A DNA stretch of 64,000 bases from Endothia cerciana (lineage: Eukaryota; Ascomycota; Sordariomycetes; Diaporthales; Cryphonectriaceae), in NCBI GenBank assembly GCA_026119935.1, contig JALRMH010000079.1:32538-96537 (forward strand). Reading direction: 5' to 3'. The number at the start of each line of letters is the position of its first letter. The stretch's first letter is position 1. Of this stretch, positions 32,706-44,300 are shown piece by piece. The position numbers and the translations under genes are program-made. A model generated the notes under the pieces. That model was not told the DNA's origin. It saw nothing but the letters and a program-made list of their open reading frames with translations, and did not search any database.

Positions 32706-34648
32706 ATGGCGACTTACAACTCAGGTCACGGAGCCGGATCCGGGCTTCCAAGCGGTGCCGTACCTTCGCACGGCCTGCCCATGGCCCACAACATGACCAA
32801 TGGTGGTGTGGCCATCGACGTCTTCGACCAGGAAATGAACTTCGATGACTCGCTTCTGTAAGAATGATGCGCATTTCCATCTCCCCATCACGCCCATATG
32901 GCACGTGGCGGACACGTGAGAGACCCGCTCTCCGGATTGCGCTCCAAGAGTTGGCCCTCCTCTCAGACGACCACCTCTGATGAATATGACAGAGCCCCGT
33001 GTTAACCATCTTGCAGTGATAGCGTACACGGCCTCGCACCGCTCCCGTTTACCCCCTCCTACGATTTCGAGAGCTTCAATACGTTCGAAGATCCCTTCTC
33101 CTATTCGACCCGCCCCACTTTCGACGTGCCCGCCGACAATGAACCATTCAACGAGGGGTCTCCGGCGCAGGAACTGGACAATAAACTGCTCGGCTTCTCG
33201 ACACCGTTTCTCAAGGCCCAGATCATCGATGGGGCAGGAATCTTCGCCGAGGCAAACCTTTCGGCGGAGCTCCTGGGAATGTTCTTTGTCGCCGAGGATG
33301 TCTTCGGAGGAGAGAATACCGGGAGGCCGCTGGAGCTGACGTGCTACCGGAGAAACCTATGGCAGTGCTCCGGCCAGATCACGTTGCCTCGACACATCAG
33401 CCATATAGTGGACGAACAGGGGCAACAACTTCCGGTGTTCGAATTGGCCGCTTCGATCTCCGCCATGGAATCGATCGAGGGGAAGCCTACAGAAATTATA
33501 TCCATACCCTGGAAGTCATCCGGTGGTGAGGACACCAAGTCGCCGTCTGCACCACCAAATATACCCCTCGATCTGTCGACAGGGCAGGAGCTGGACCACA
33601 ATCGGGTCACCCTCCCGGTCTCCTGGAAGAGGCTCCAATTCAAGCATGCGACTGCGAATAATGGCCGGAGGAAGGGGCTTCAGCAGCATTACGTCGTGCA
33701 GATTAACCTGCTGAACAAGTTGAAGAACGGCCAATTCACAAAGATCGCGGAGATACAGTCCGGACCGGTCATCGTCCGGGGCCGAAGCCCCAGGAATTTC
33801 GACAGTCGCAAAGACGTTCCCCTATCGAGCGAGAAGAAGACCGAGAAACGGGCAGCGACAGCCTCAGCGGATGCTGCGACGCCTATTCCCAAGACGGAAA
33901 AGGGAGCAGATTTGGGAGAGAATATACACAAATACCACTCATTGGATAGCATACAGGTACGACATGCGGGCTGCGGTCCTTGAGCGGCTTAGGAATCTCG
34001 CTGACTCTATCATATATAGCAACCCGGCGACTGGGCGCAAACACCATCATACGAGCAGCATAGTCCCCACCCATCTAAGAAAGTCGCAGTGGCAGTATCA
34101 CCAAATGCAAACCGGCCACCAGTGCCAGCATGGTCATCAAATGCATCGATATCAGCAAAACTCAGCAGCGTTGCGCCCACCCCCGCTACACCACGAAGCA
34201 GCTCGTTCCAGCGCTCGGCGCCGCCACCCTCGAGCCTACCTATCAACCTGTCTCTTTCCGAGGACGAGCGCAGTCCCAATCGCTCTAACTCCGATTCCAT
34301 TTCACCACAATTTTCTAAGATCTTGGCGGCCAGCCTGAATCAACAGAAGAACCTCGAAGACGAGGAGGAGGAGCTATACGAGTATTTCCCCCTTAGCCTG
34401 GATGACTGGTAAGTAAATTTTCGCTCCAATAGGCTCTGCGCACCGACTACCGTGGGCATTTGTCCATTCATGAATGCGGCTACTCTAGCCATCTTATTCA
34501 AATTCAAGCTGACCTTGAACCCTTGTATAGGATGCCCCCCGTCGATGCAATATATCGTCCTCACGTTGTACATCATACCATCGTGCCCCCTGATATCGAA
34601 GCGCAGCAAGTCCGCAGCAGGACGAAGCGATATTTTTCTTCGGACTGA
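32706..34648 (+). CDS. ron1: Ndt80/PhoG-type transcription factor, probable GlcNAc regulator
   Basis: DNA-binding protein with the p53-like Ig fold of the Ndt80/PhoG family. Four exons (32706-32857, 33017-33956, 34020-34408, 34531-34648) join in frame to 532 residues. The Ndt80 domain spans about residues 95-330: the entry FSTPFLKAQIIDG, ELTCYRRNLWQCSG, TLPVSWKRLQFKHATANNG, and the basic exit GPVIVRGRSPRNFDSRKDV. The N-terminus is acidic and Phe-rich, and the C-terminus is Ser/Pro-rich with an acidic LEDEEEELYEYFPLSLDDW patch that could activate transcription. Its place between nag3 and hxk3 matches RON1, the activator of GlcNAc catabolism described in Trichoderma reesei; the Ndt80 family assignment is from sequence, the GlcNAc role is from gene context. 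The nuclear role and target sites are inferred. Confidence 0.88.
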
Positions 34649-35132
34649 GGCTTCCTTGTTGCTAGTCCGCCGCCCGGTTTACACGTCAATCCCTGTGGTT
34701 ATCTGCTATGATAGATATGTGACAAGACATCACCGGCATGGTCCCGTGTGTACGAGTGGCTTTTCTTTCCGCGAGCGGTTTATGGGCATGGGCACTGGGC
34801 ACAGGATGTTGGCAATTTGTTCATCAGGGATCAATGTGATATACCCTTTCTTTTTTTTCTCTTTTCTCTTTTCTCTTTTCTTGTTACCTTCCTACCTTTT
34901 ACTCGCAAGTGCGCAGGCACAAGTTAGTAAGTACTGAATTTATGAAAGATGCATGTTTAAGGTATTAGCTACTTGAAATATGTAGGATAGGGCCTTTGTT
35001 CAGATATGTGCCCGGAAACTTCAATGCCGGGTTATGTGCTACTTCTCCATTCTTATACAACCATATAATGACCTGATGTACACCCATTACGATCCATGAA
35101 GGCCGATGAAGATCTGGTACATCACGAATCTC
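34649..35132. other. Convergent intergenic region between regulator and hexokinase genes
   Basis: A 484-bp stretch between two stop codons. I see a pyrimidine-rich repeat (TTTTCTC units at about 34850-34880) and AT-rich sequence compatible with 3' untranslated regions, and no gene. Confidence 0.6.
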
Positions 35133-36861
35133 TCAGTTTGCCTTGCCCTCCTCCAAACAAGCTAGGGCGACCGCTGCGCCTAGCAAGGAACTCTCTTTGG
35201 CACCAACAAGGTTGATGGATCCAGGTCTCTCCCCGTCCGAGGAAATTAGTTGGTCGATATGGCTCTGTAAGTTCTGAAGGTACTGAGGATAATGCTCGAC
35301 CACAGAGCCATTGAAGGCGACCACATGATCGTCCAGGCCCAGCTCATCGCTCGCAGTGACAACATCACCGAATTGTGCTTCGGCCTCGTTCCTAAATTGC
35401 CAAAGAGCGAACAGGCACGCTGCTACGATGGCACTCGAGCGACGTGATATCGAGGAAGCCAGGTTCCGAATGAAGAGGATGTCTGCTTTCGTAGGTGCGG
35501 AAGGGGATGGGTGGCGGGATGTGAACAGTGTGAGAGAGGCTTCTAGTGATGATGGGTCGTCTCTGCAGGTAGAGGAAGTTAGTTACGTTGAAGACGAGAT
35601 GGCAACGGATGTGATACGTACCCTTCTATTAACGATATCGTCTCTGTGTCAAGAGAGTAAGGAAGTAGCAACGACGGCGGCACGACACCTCCTAGCACAC
35701 CGGTCGACCCAATAGCCTCGACCAACACTAGCCTGCACATCTCGCCGAGGTAGCAGCCGCTGACGAAGTGCTCCAGGGGCTGAAAGTCCGGCTTCGGGTG
35801 GGCTGCGTTCAGTGCCTTGTCCCACCGTGTCATGGGTAGGATCCCCTTGCCGAACATGCCCAGCTCGGTGTTGACGATCACATGGGTGGCCTTCTCGAAC
35901 CAGCTCGTGGGACGGTCGCCAAACTTGTCCCGTCCGATCGCCGAAACTGGCAAGTGCACGGCGATGTTTACGCCTGTGCCCAAGATCAGACTGAAACGTG
36001 TCGAGGAATTGAGATATGCCCCCGACAAGAGCGCCGCGGTAGAGTCGTTGACGATGGCAGCCAGCTCGACGCAAAGGCCCCTGGTGCGGCATGCTGACTG
36101 GATGATGTCGCCAAGATCCCGCCCCAGAAGGCTGTTGGAAGTCCGGAATCCCTTGCCCATGCTCTGCAATCTGCCGCCTTTGAGAGAGGTTTGCCTGACA
36201 GGAATATCAGTAAACGGGTCATTCTGTCAGGACCATATATATGACCTAGGGCTTACTCGATGGGAAAGCTCCACGCCAGACCCATGAGTAGCGGATTCTC
36301 CGGCGCGATCTCTGGCTCCGACGCCTTAGAAACAGTACCCACTACTTTCTGCGCCACCCAGTCGAAGAAGGCCATGCCTTCGAGATCCTTGACCTTGCGG
36401 TCAATCTTGAACGAGTCCTGTCGCACGATACGGCTCGCACTGCCTTGGGCCTCCCGACCCCTGAGCTCCACCAAGGCGACCCGCAATGTCGAACCTCCCA
36501 CGTCGAGAGCGAGGTACTGGCCATGCCCGGATCGATTGGGCAGCTGGTGGTTGTATGATGGTAGCATACAAGCTGGGTTGTTCAAAAGACCGTCCTTGAA
36601 CTGTGCCTTCAACCTCGATGAGAACTCCCTCAGCGAGTGCCCCTGGATCGGCTGTAGAAACAGCTCCTCGACCTCCTTGAGGAATTCATCAGCACTCCGC
36701 CTTGGCTTCGAGGCAACCGTTGTGCCGTTGGATATAGAGTCGGGCCCGGCGCTCTTCAGTACGTCCGGGCTGAGCCAGAAAGCGAACAAGGCCGCGATGA
36801 ACGACTTGCCTCTCAGCAAGGACTTGACCGCCGCGGCGAAGATCTCCCTGATCGTTGGCAT
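35133..36861 (-). CDS. hxk3: Hexokinase-family N-acetylglucosamine kinase
   Basis: Hexokinase-fold sugar kinase; in fungi the clustered member (HXK-3) phosphorylates GlcNAc to GlcNAc-6-phosphate. Three exons (36861-36257, 36194-35622, 35562-35133) with introns of 62 and 59 bp give 535 residues. Phosphate-1 motif YLALDVGGSTLRVALVEL has its Asp at 120; the sugar-binding signature runs through LAWSFPIEQTSLKGGRL, split by intron 1; the catalytic Asp is D252 in IVNDSTAALLSGAY; phosphate-2 is LILGTGVN; the adenosine motif LVGAKESSLLGAAVAL lies near the C-terminus. The first 40 residues include a hydrophobic stretch (SFIAALFAFWLSP) that might bind membranes. An in-frame ATG 21 codons upstream (36924) is an alternative. 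The gene converges with the Ndt80-like regulator and is divergent from dam1, as expected for a shared GlcNAc-responsive promoter. Confidence 0.9.
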
Positions 36862-39098
36862 TGCAGAAACGAGCGGCTGCCCCAACAGTCGAGGCGAAAA
36901 GCGGATCGTGGTCGTAGGGATCAATGCATGAGGACCAAGCAGTTGGCGACCGAAGGCAGAGATCTACTGAACCCCGTTTTATGTCATGGACCCAGCCGAC
37001 ACCCCAAGCTAAATTGTGCAGTAGGGGGTCAACCTTGCGCCCACAATGGTCGGTCCGTTTGGATATGAAAGAACCCGACCGTGGTAAGTAAGACCTTATG
37101 TGGGCGACGTTACTGGGTCACACGGGCCCATGTGTTTGCAGTTGCAGTTGCGCTTGCGGTGACCGGGTCCCCTTCGAAACAGTCAGAGGGTCGTATCAAA
37201 GGATAAGGGGAAAACGGTAGGAAGCCGCCGGAACAGGGTGGGCAGACGGGACTAGCATGTGGCTACGTCCCCTGAGAATGCTACGAGCCCAGCGCAAACA
37301 GTGGTGAGGACGGGACCCAGACCATGCAGGATGGTGTAATACTCTGCCGTCTGGACGACAGAGGCGGGGGGGGGGGTGGGGGGGCAAAACGAGATGTAGG
37401 AGGCGGCGTGGCAGGCTGTACACCCACGAGAACCCAGAGAAAGGCAAAGGGAAGACGTGGGAACAGACGAACCGGAGAAGCCAGAGGGCCAGAGGAGGTG
37501 TCGAGCTCACCGAGTGTCAGCAGAGCTCGTTCATGGTCCGGCCTTCAGAGGGTCCCCTTTTGCAATGCCTCTTAGTAGTAGGCTTGACAACGATCTCGAA
37601 ATCACTTCAAAATACACCACGCATATCCGCAGCCGGAGAGGCTCCCCAGTTACCAATGCAGGTGCTAAGAGAAAGAAGATGAAAGACCAATAGCTGCAGA
37701 CACGACGAACAGCACGCTGTACCATTGGCTACCCCGGAAGATGGACAGCAGCCAGGAGCATGCCGGCTGCCTCGAGGTGGGCGTGGTGGTAGGTACCGCG
37801 CACTCCCAAAACAAGGTGAAGTAACGTTGCGCTTGATGGCAACGCGGATCACTGGAGGCTGGACGGGTCTTGTTGGCCGTCGCTGACGTGCAACCCAATT
37901 TTCCCGCGAACGAAGAAACCAACGGGCTCGGATGTGGCAATAATCCCGGATCAGATCTGCTCACGGCACCGGAGCATCAGAATTTGTGCAGGTGATGGGG
38001 TGTTGGGAAACCTAGGAACTCGAATACACATGGGAGGACGAAGTTCTGCCGGCATAGAATGTAACATCGACACGCGGAACCAGGGAAAATAACTAAGAGA
38101 CCCCGCGGACCCTTTGTTCAAGGGATGGACACGCCTCCCCCCCCCCCCCCCCTGACCCCCGCATCCCACCGAAATTAAGAAAGAAGAAAAGGATTGTGAA
38201 CCAGGGAGACAAACATCAACCAACTCAACGGCAGAGAAGACATGCCGAGGATCCAATCCACAAGCGCTACAGCGGGTCGCCTATTCAGGGACAGTACCTG
38301 CGATCTGGATAAGACCGCAACATGAAATCCGGCCCGGCGCCGCAACGTCGAGACGTAGCTCTCGATAGCCTGCATCGGCCGCCGTGCCGGGACAAGCTTC
38401 CTATGTACTGGACATCATCTAACGGGCATGAATGGGTCAGGTCAACATGGGGGACCGCGCTTGCGTAACCCAACCTTGTATCTTGTTAATCATCACATGC
38501 CGCCACTTGTAGGACCCGAATCGATGGCACATGCCTTCAGGGACCGCCGGATACAACGTCAACCCAGCCTGGGCCTATCTGGATCTGGCCTAATCGCCCA
38601 CGCCCATTGACACCGTTGCCGCCCATCAGATCTCACACGGTGGGTGATCTCCTCCACCACCAACACCACCACCATCATAAAAAATCGCTTGTGAACGTTC
38701 CATCTCCCGTCCCGCCCTTGTGTCATGTCAGGAGCCCCCCCCCCCCCCCGTCTCCAGGGAAGCATTCCCGTGTGCTCTCCACTGGATAGCCCTCATCATG
38801 GCACGCCCTAGCATCCTGATAACGGGTATGCCCCGGCCGAGGATCGGTAGCGACTCGTAAGTGCGTGGCTTGAGGTCGTTGTTGGAAGCCGTTGCCACAA
38901 GCCCTTATCATTATGTAGTCTAGCTGTAGTCGGGATCTCACCTGTCCTCTCCTCCAGCGGTGCATTCTACTCCCCGGAAGCTCGAGCTGCACGGAAAGCA
39001 CCCGAAGCTCCTTCTGTTATCTACCGCCAACAATCCTATTGAGCCCATCCAGCTCCGGGACTGCCGAACCTTCACCCGTGCTGGCTGCCACCGTCAAA
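36862..39098. promoter_or_regulatory. Shared divergent upstream region of hxk3 and dam1
   Basis: Both flanking GlcNAc genes start outward from this 2.2-kb stretch. No gene is supported inside it. It contains a G run at 37366-37376, C runs at 38137-38152 and 38735-38749, and a (CAC/ACC)n stretch around 38650-38680. Co-regulation of hxk3 and dam1 from this region is inferred from the arrangement and from the known joint function. Confidence 0.5.
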
Positions 39099-40457
39099 AT
39101 GAGACTAATCATCCGTGACGACTCCGACCAGGCCAGCGCCTACATCGCCAACTACGTTGTGGAGAGGATCAAGCATTTCTCCCCAACGCATTCTCATCCC
39201 TTCGTGCTGGGGCTCCCTACAGGCTCTAGTCCTCTCGGCGTCTACAAGATCTTGGTGGAAAAGTACAAGGCGGGCGAGGTAGGATCACCCGGAAATAGTA
39301 ATCGGCATCCTTAACACGTCATGGCTGATGTGCAATCGCTACAGATATCATTTGAGAATGTTGTCACGTTCAACATGGTATGCTGCAGTTCGTGGAGTTC
39401 GAACCGTGTCCTCGAGCCCCGGAACTAACCCGTCTTCTCCAGGACGAGTACATTGGGATCCCCAGGGACCACCCGGAGAGCTACCACAGTTTCATGTGGA
39501 AGAACTTCTTTCAGCACATCAACATCCACCCCAGCAACGTCAACATCCTGAACGGCAGTGCGCCTAACCTCGAGGCCGAGTGCGTCGGGTATGAGGCCAA
39601 GATCAAGCGCGTGGGCGGCATCGACCTGTTCCTCGCCGGCATAGGCGAGGACGGCCACATCGCCTTCAACGAGCCGGGATCCAGCCTGGCCTCGCGCACG
39701 CGGGTCAAGACCCTTGCCTACGATACTATCCTGGCCAACTCGCGCTTCTTCGGCAACGATCTGGAGAAGGTGCCCAAGATGGCACTGACCGTCGGCGTGC
39801 AGACGGTCCTGGAAGCCCGAGAGGTCATTGCGATCATCCTCGGGGCGCGCAAGGCGCTGGCGCTGCAGAGGTGTATCGAGCAGGGTGTCAACCACATGTG
39901 GACGCTCTCGAGCTTACAGCTGCATCCCCATCCCATGATCGTGTGTGACGAGGACGCCACATTGGAACTGCAGGTCAAGACGGTCAAGGTGAGGATCGGC
40001 CCGTCCCCTTTCCGGGCCGTAATCTGTAGCAGCAGCGCATCATAGATCTGAACAGCATGACAAGCTGACCGGCCACAAACAGTACTTCAAGTCGATAGAG
40101 ACCGTCGCTCGCTCCCAAGGCTTCGAGCAGATTCTCCCATCCAGCATCCGCACCGGCCCCGACGTCAAGGCCGTCAAGCCGATCGTGGCCCAGCCGGTGC
40201 CCACGACTGTCGTCGACGAAGTCTCCCCCACCTCACCTCATTCTCAGTCCCCAACCATTCTATCACCACAGCCCACGACATCCAGGTTTCTGCGCGCTAC
40301 TTCCCCTGCGAACGAGTATCCGGTGAGATCGGTCTCGCCCGATATGGAGCTCATCAACGACAGGATGGCGGACCGGATGCCCGAACCTGGGCTTGCGGCT
40401 ATGCGCCTCACGCCAAATCCGGAAGCACAGATGGTGAGACAGGTCGGTGTGCACTAA
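39099..40457 (+). CDS. dam1: Glucosamine-6-phosphate deaminase/isomerase
   Basis: Converts glucosamine-6-phosphate to fructose-6-phosphate and ammonia, the last step feeding GlcNAc into glycolysis (NagB/Dam1). Four exons (39099-39278, 39345-39377, 39443-39988, 40083-40457) with introns of 66, 65 and 94 bp give 377 residues. Exon 2 is only 33 bp. The active-site residues fall at the same numbers as in Escherichia coli NagB: D72 in MDEYIG, D141, H143 and E148 in GIGEDGHIAFNEPGSS. The substrate-binding GLPTGSSPLGVY loop is near residue 45. Compared with the 266-residue bacterial enzyme there is a C-terminal extension of about 110 residues, Ser/Pro/Thr-rich and probably disordered. No targeting signal, so cytosolic. 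It ends the GlcNAc cluster. Confidence 0.94.
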
Positions 40458-41306
40458 GCCTGGTCTTCCCCTTACTAGTCGCAAGGTCTACCGTGAGATG
40501 GGGTCTGTTGGACTGTTGCATGCATCGAGATTGCGCACGCTGGTATACCGTGTGATTTTCTTTGCCAGGCATACCCCTCAAGGGATTCACCAGATTGAAC
40601 ATGGTCGCCCGAGTACTGCAAAGGGGTTGTAGCTATTGGTGGTAGAGACTTATCTAGGTTCAGTAGATCCCAAAAAGGGCTGCATCCTTATATCGACCGT
40701 TGACCTAGACCATCCCGCCGTGCCCGCATGGTCGGCAAGTACCCCGTAGTTTGCGTCTGACGCTTTCCGAGAGCACTACTATGCGCTTTGAATCTCCGTT
40801 CGCGTTGTGGTGGCGTGTCTTTACAGCGTCTAGCAGCCTTGACCTCCGAGATTTCTGTCGGGGCCGCTGGCTTGGTTACCGAGTTCTAAGAACCCCTGCG
40901 AATACCCGCCGTTGGATCAATAAGTGACAAGAGGCAGGAGGTCGTGACCAGAAACGGAATATAGGCCTCCAGAGCCTGGGGCCTTGAAGCTGATAGCACG
41001 CACGCGATTGCCCTGGAGCAGTAATGCGTTGAGTACCTAGGTAGATGATAATAAAGATTGTGGCTGGATAGCTGCTACATTATACAGATGTAAGGCTGGA
41101 AACAGAGAATGGGATGAATGAACTTCTATCATATCAACCAATATCAGTACAAAGCTTCCCGTGGTATCTGTGTTTCTTGAAACTCCTAATATCAAACCCG
41201 ATGGCGTCCTTCCAATTTCCTCCTCATGTCGGCTCCTCCATCACAGATTTTCGAATCTACTCGGCTTCTTAATAGCCTTCCAGAGTGAATATCAACAAGG
41301 CTATCT
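40458..41306. other. Convergent intergenic region
   Basis: An 849-bp stretch between the stop codons of dam1 and the large membrane protein. I see only AT-richer sequence with several TATA and ATATCA strings that suits 3' untranslated regions, and no gene. Confidence 0.6.
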
Positions 41307-44300
41307 CTAAGGGAACCCAGGAATCCTATCAGGTTCACTTGACGCTATAGCGGCCGACCCGTCTGTATCATACCGCTCGAGAGCAGGGGGGATTACTGGT
41401 GTTACATCCTCGGGGGTGAAGAGATCCTCAGCAAGATCCATGGCGGATAGAGGTTGCTGTGTCTCGAGGGTTAGAAGAGGCTGATAGGTCCTAGCCTCCA
41501 ACATTGTTGATTCCAGTGAAACCTCAGGAATGACATCCTCAGGAGTAGTGAGCTCTTCGGCCAGCTGGTCGGCCAGCGAGGGCTGGCGTTGGATAGGCGT
41601 CGACAGGGAGCCTTGGGATATCGGAACAATCATTAGCGACGAGTCGAGAGGACCTTCACTCTCGGCAGACATGTTCTCGAAAGGCTCGTTAAAGGATCCG
41701 GCCGCCCACTGCTCCGCGAACAGACGCTCCTGCTCGAGAGCCTCGATTTGCGCCAGGAGCGCGGGATCCACGCTAGACTGCTCATCGTTTACAACCTGCT
41801 CAGTCTGCTTTCGGGGCTCCGGGGATGGGGCACGAGGTGGTGTGATCACTCTTGTCGTTGCTGCTGGCTGCACAGAGCTCTCTCTGCTTGCGCTGCGACT
41901 GCGGGAAGGAGTCTCAAACATTGAGACCATGGCAGAGATTCGACCACCCTTCCTGCCTCGCTGTGACGTTTGCTGAACAAATGTTGGACGAGACACGTTC
42001 GCGACGTCGCTGGTGTAGCTAGTCGCAGCAGGGTCAGCGCCTGTGGCCGTGATATGCAGCGTCGAGGGACCGATTATGTTGCTCTTCACGGATACAGCCG
42101 GGTGTGTGGCCTTGCCAGCACCTGAACCGAAGAAGACGGGATGCATTGCTGCAATGTCATGCGTATAACCGGTCGCAGCAGGATGGATGATCAAGCTCCT
42201 CGAGGTCAAGGACGAGGCAGCAAAGACAGGGTGCCGCTTGGAGCTGTCGAAGGGCCTGGAGACGTCGGTCTTGGTACTCAGTGTCATAGCTGGGTGCGCA
42301 ATAACACCAGTTTCTGACCCGAAAAAGACAGGATGAACGACCGTGACATCGTAAGTATAGCCAGTGGCGGCAGGGTGGATGGTCGAAGCCTTGGAGGTCA
42401 GCGACACTGCGGCAAAGACCGGGTGCCTCTTGGACGCATCAAAGGGCTTGCCGTAACTCTTTGAGATAGCTTCAGCCAAGGCCGCAGCCCAGTCTGCAGG
42501 AGCGGCCTGGATTGGTGCTCTGCGAGGTTTTGCTAGATGGACGGGGTAGCTTGCGGCGATGGCCTCGTCAAGAGCCGCCTGCCACTGTTCGATAGACACA
42601 GCCCTGATTCCCGTTGTGACGGCCTCCTGCTGAGCACGCTTCGGCTCTTCGACTTGTGCCACAATCTCCGGCGGTGTTTGCACGAAACTGCGCATAGGCG
42701 AGATCCAGTTCCGCTCAGGCTCCCTTTCTACATGCGCCATCCAGAGTGTAGTAGATGTTAATTTGTCTAGAGGCTTCCTCTCTGGGGAACGAGGCTTGCG
42801 GTTGATCTGAATAGCGGCGGGAGCCTGGGCCGTAGTTCTGAAATCGGATCGAGCCGATTTTGGTTCGAACAATCCAGGATTGGTCAGCTCCTTGGGAGAA
42901 GAAGCGGCAGACCAGAGAAGATGCTTCGGGCTGTTTCCTAAGGACAGCCAGTTCCGTGAAGGCTCAATCTCTGCGCTCGCAGCCCAGAGTGTTGTGGAAC
43001 TCAACTGTTCGAGGGGCTTCCTCTCGGCGGAGCCAGGCTTCCGGTTTATCTGTATCGCGGCTGGAGGCTGGGCTGTGGTTCTGAATTCGGAGCGACCCGA
43101 CTTTGGGTTGAATAATCCAGAACTGGCCATCTCCTCAGGGGAAGAGGCAGCAGACCAGAGAAGCTGCTTTGAGCTGCTTCTAAAGGCCAACCAGTTTCTC
43201 TCTATCTTAGCTGTAGATGCAGACACAGACACCCAGAGCGTCGTTGAAGTCAGACGATCCAGAGACTTCCTGACCGGCGATCGATATTTTCGTTCCATTA
43301 CAACAGCAGCGGGTGCTTCAGTCGTTGTTCTATAATCTGTTCGGCCAGACTTAAGATCAAACAGCGCTGGATTTGTCATTGGCTTTGGGGACACAGGCGG
43401 CGACCAGAGCATCCTCGAAGACTGCTTAGCTTGGCGGACCACTTGCTTGACGGGGGATACAGCGCGTGTCTCGGGAGCAGACCTGGACTTGAACACCCAC
43501 ATCTTGGGTTGCGGCGAAGGCAGCTCTGGTGCTGCGGCTGCCCAGAGATTGACACTATGGATGGTAGCAGGCTCGGATTTCCGAGGCTTCGCACGGGCGG
43601 TGGACCTAACAACATCATAGCTTTCCCAATCCTGAGGATGAGGCAGGCCTACGCCATGTTCGCCTTGTTGAGGCTGCCCCTGCCACTGCCAGAGCGACAG
43701 GCTGCTCACAGTGGTCTCGGACCAGGTATCCTCAGGTGTGTCCACCTCTGAGTATTCAGATGACGAAGGCGACTCGGTTGACATCTGATCCTCCGACGAG
43801 CTTGGCTTAGGCAGATTCTTAGGTGACCACATGGGCGACTCGGAGACGTTGATCTTCAGAGTCGGAACTGTCCACAAGTTGTCGCTTGCAATGACAGCAG
43901 GCTGCGCCGAGAGGCGGGGCTTGGCACGAACCGTCTCGATGGTCTGATCATATGTGTGCCAATCCTCTGGTTGTGGCAGTCCCTGTTCGTGGGCACCACG
44001 TCGCTTCTGTGATGACGCCTCCCACAGCGTGTTTGGCTCCATTGGCGGCAATGGTGATGGCATCTCCTGGAGCTCATCATCTCCCTCTTCGATACCCGCG
44101 AGGATGGTCTGGCGGTCAGAACGTTCGGCCTCGGCCTTAAGCTCCCCATAGTAGTTATCAACCACGTCAATAGTGGCGTCACGAGACGAACCAAAAAAGC
44201 TGTTCGTGGACGGCACATCATCGGTCTTGAGCAGACTAGCAATCTCGAACAGCGTCGTCTCATCAAATCCACCGTCGCTGTCTGAGCCCATGGAGCTAGA

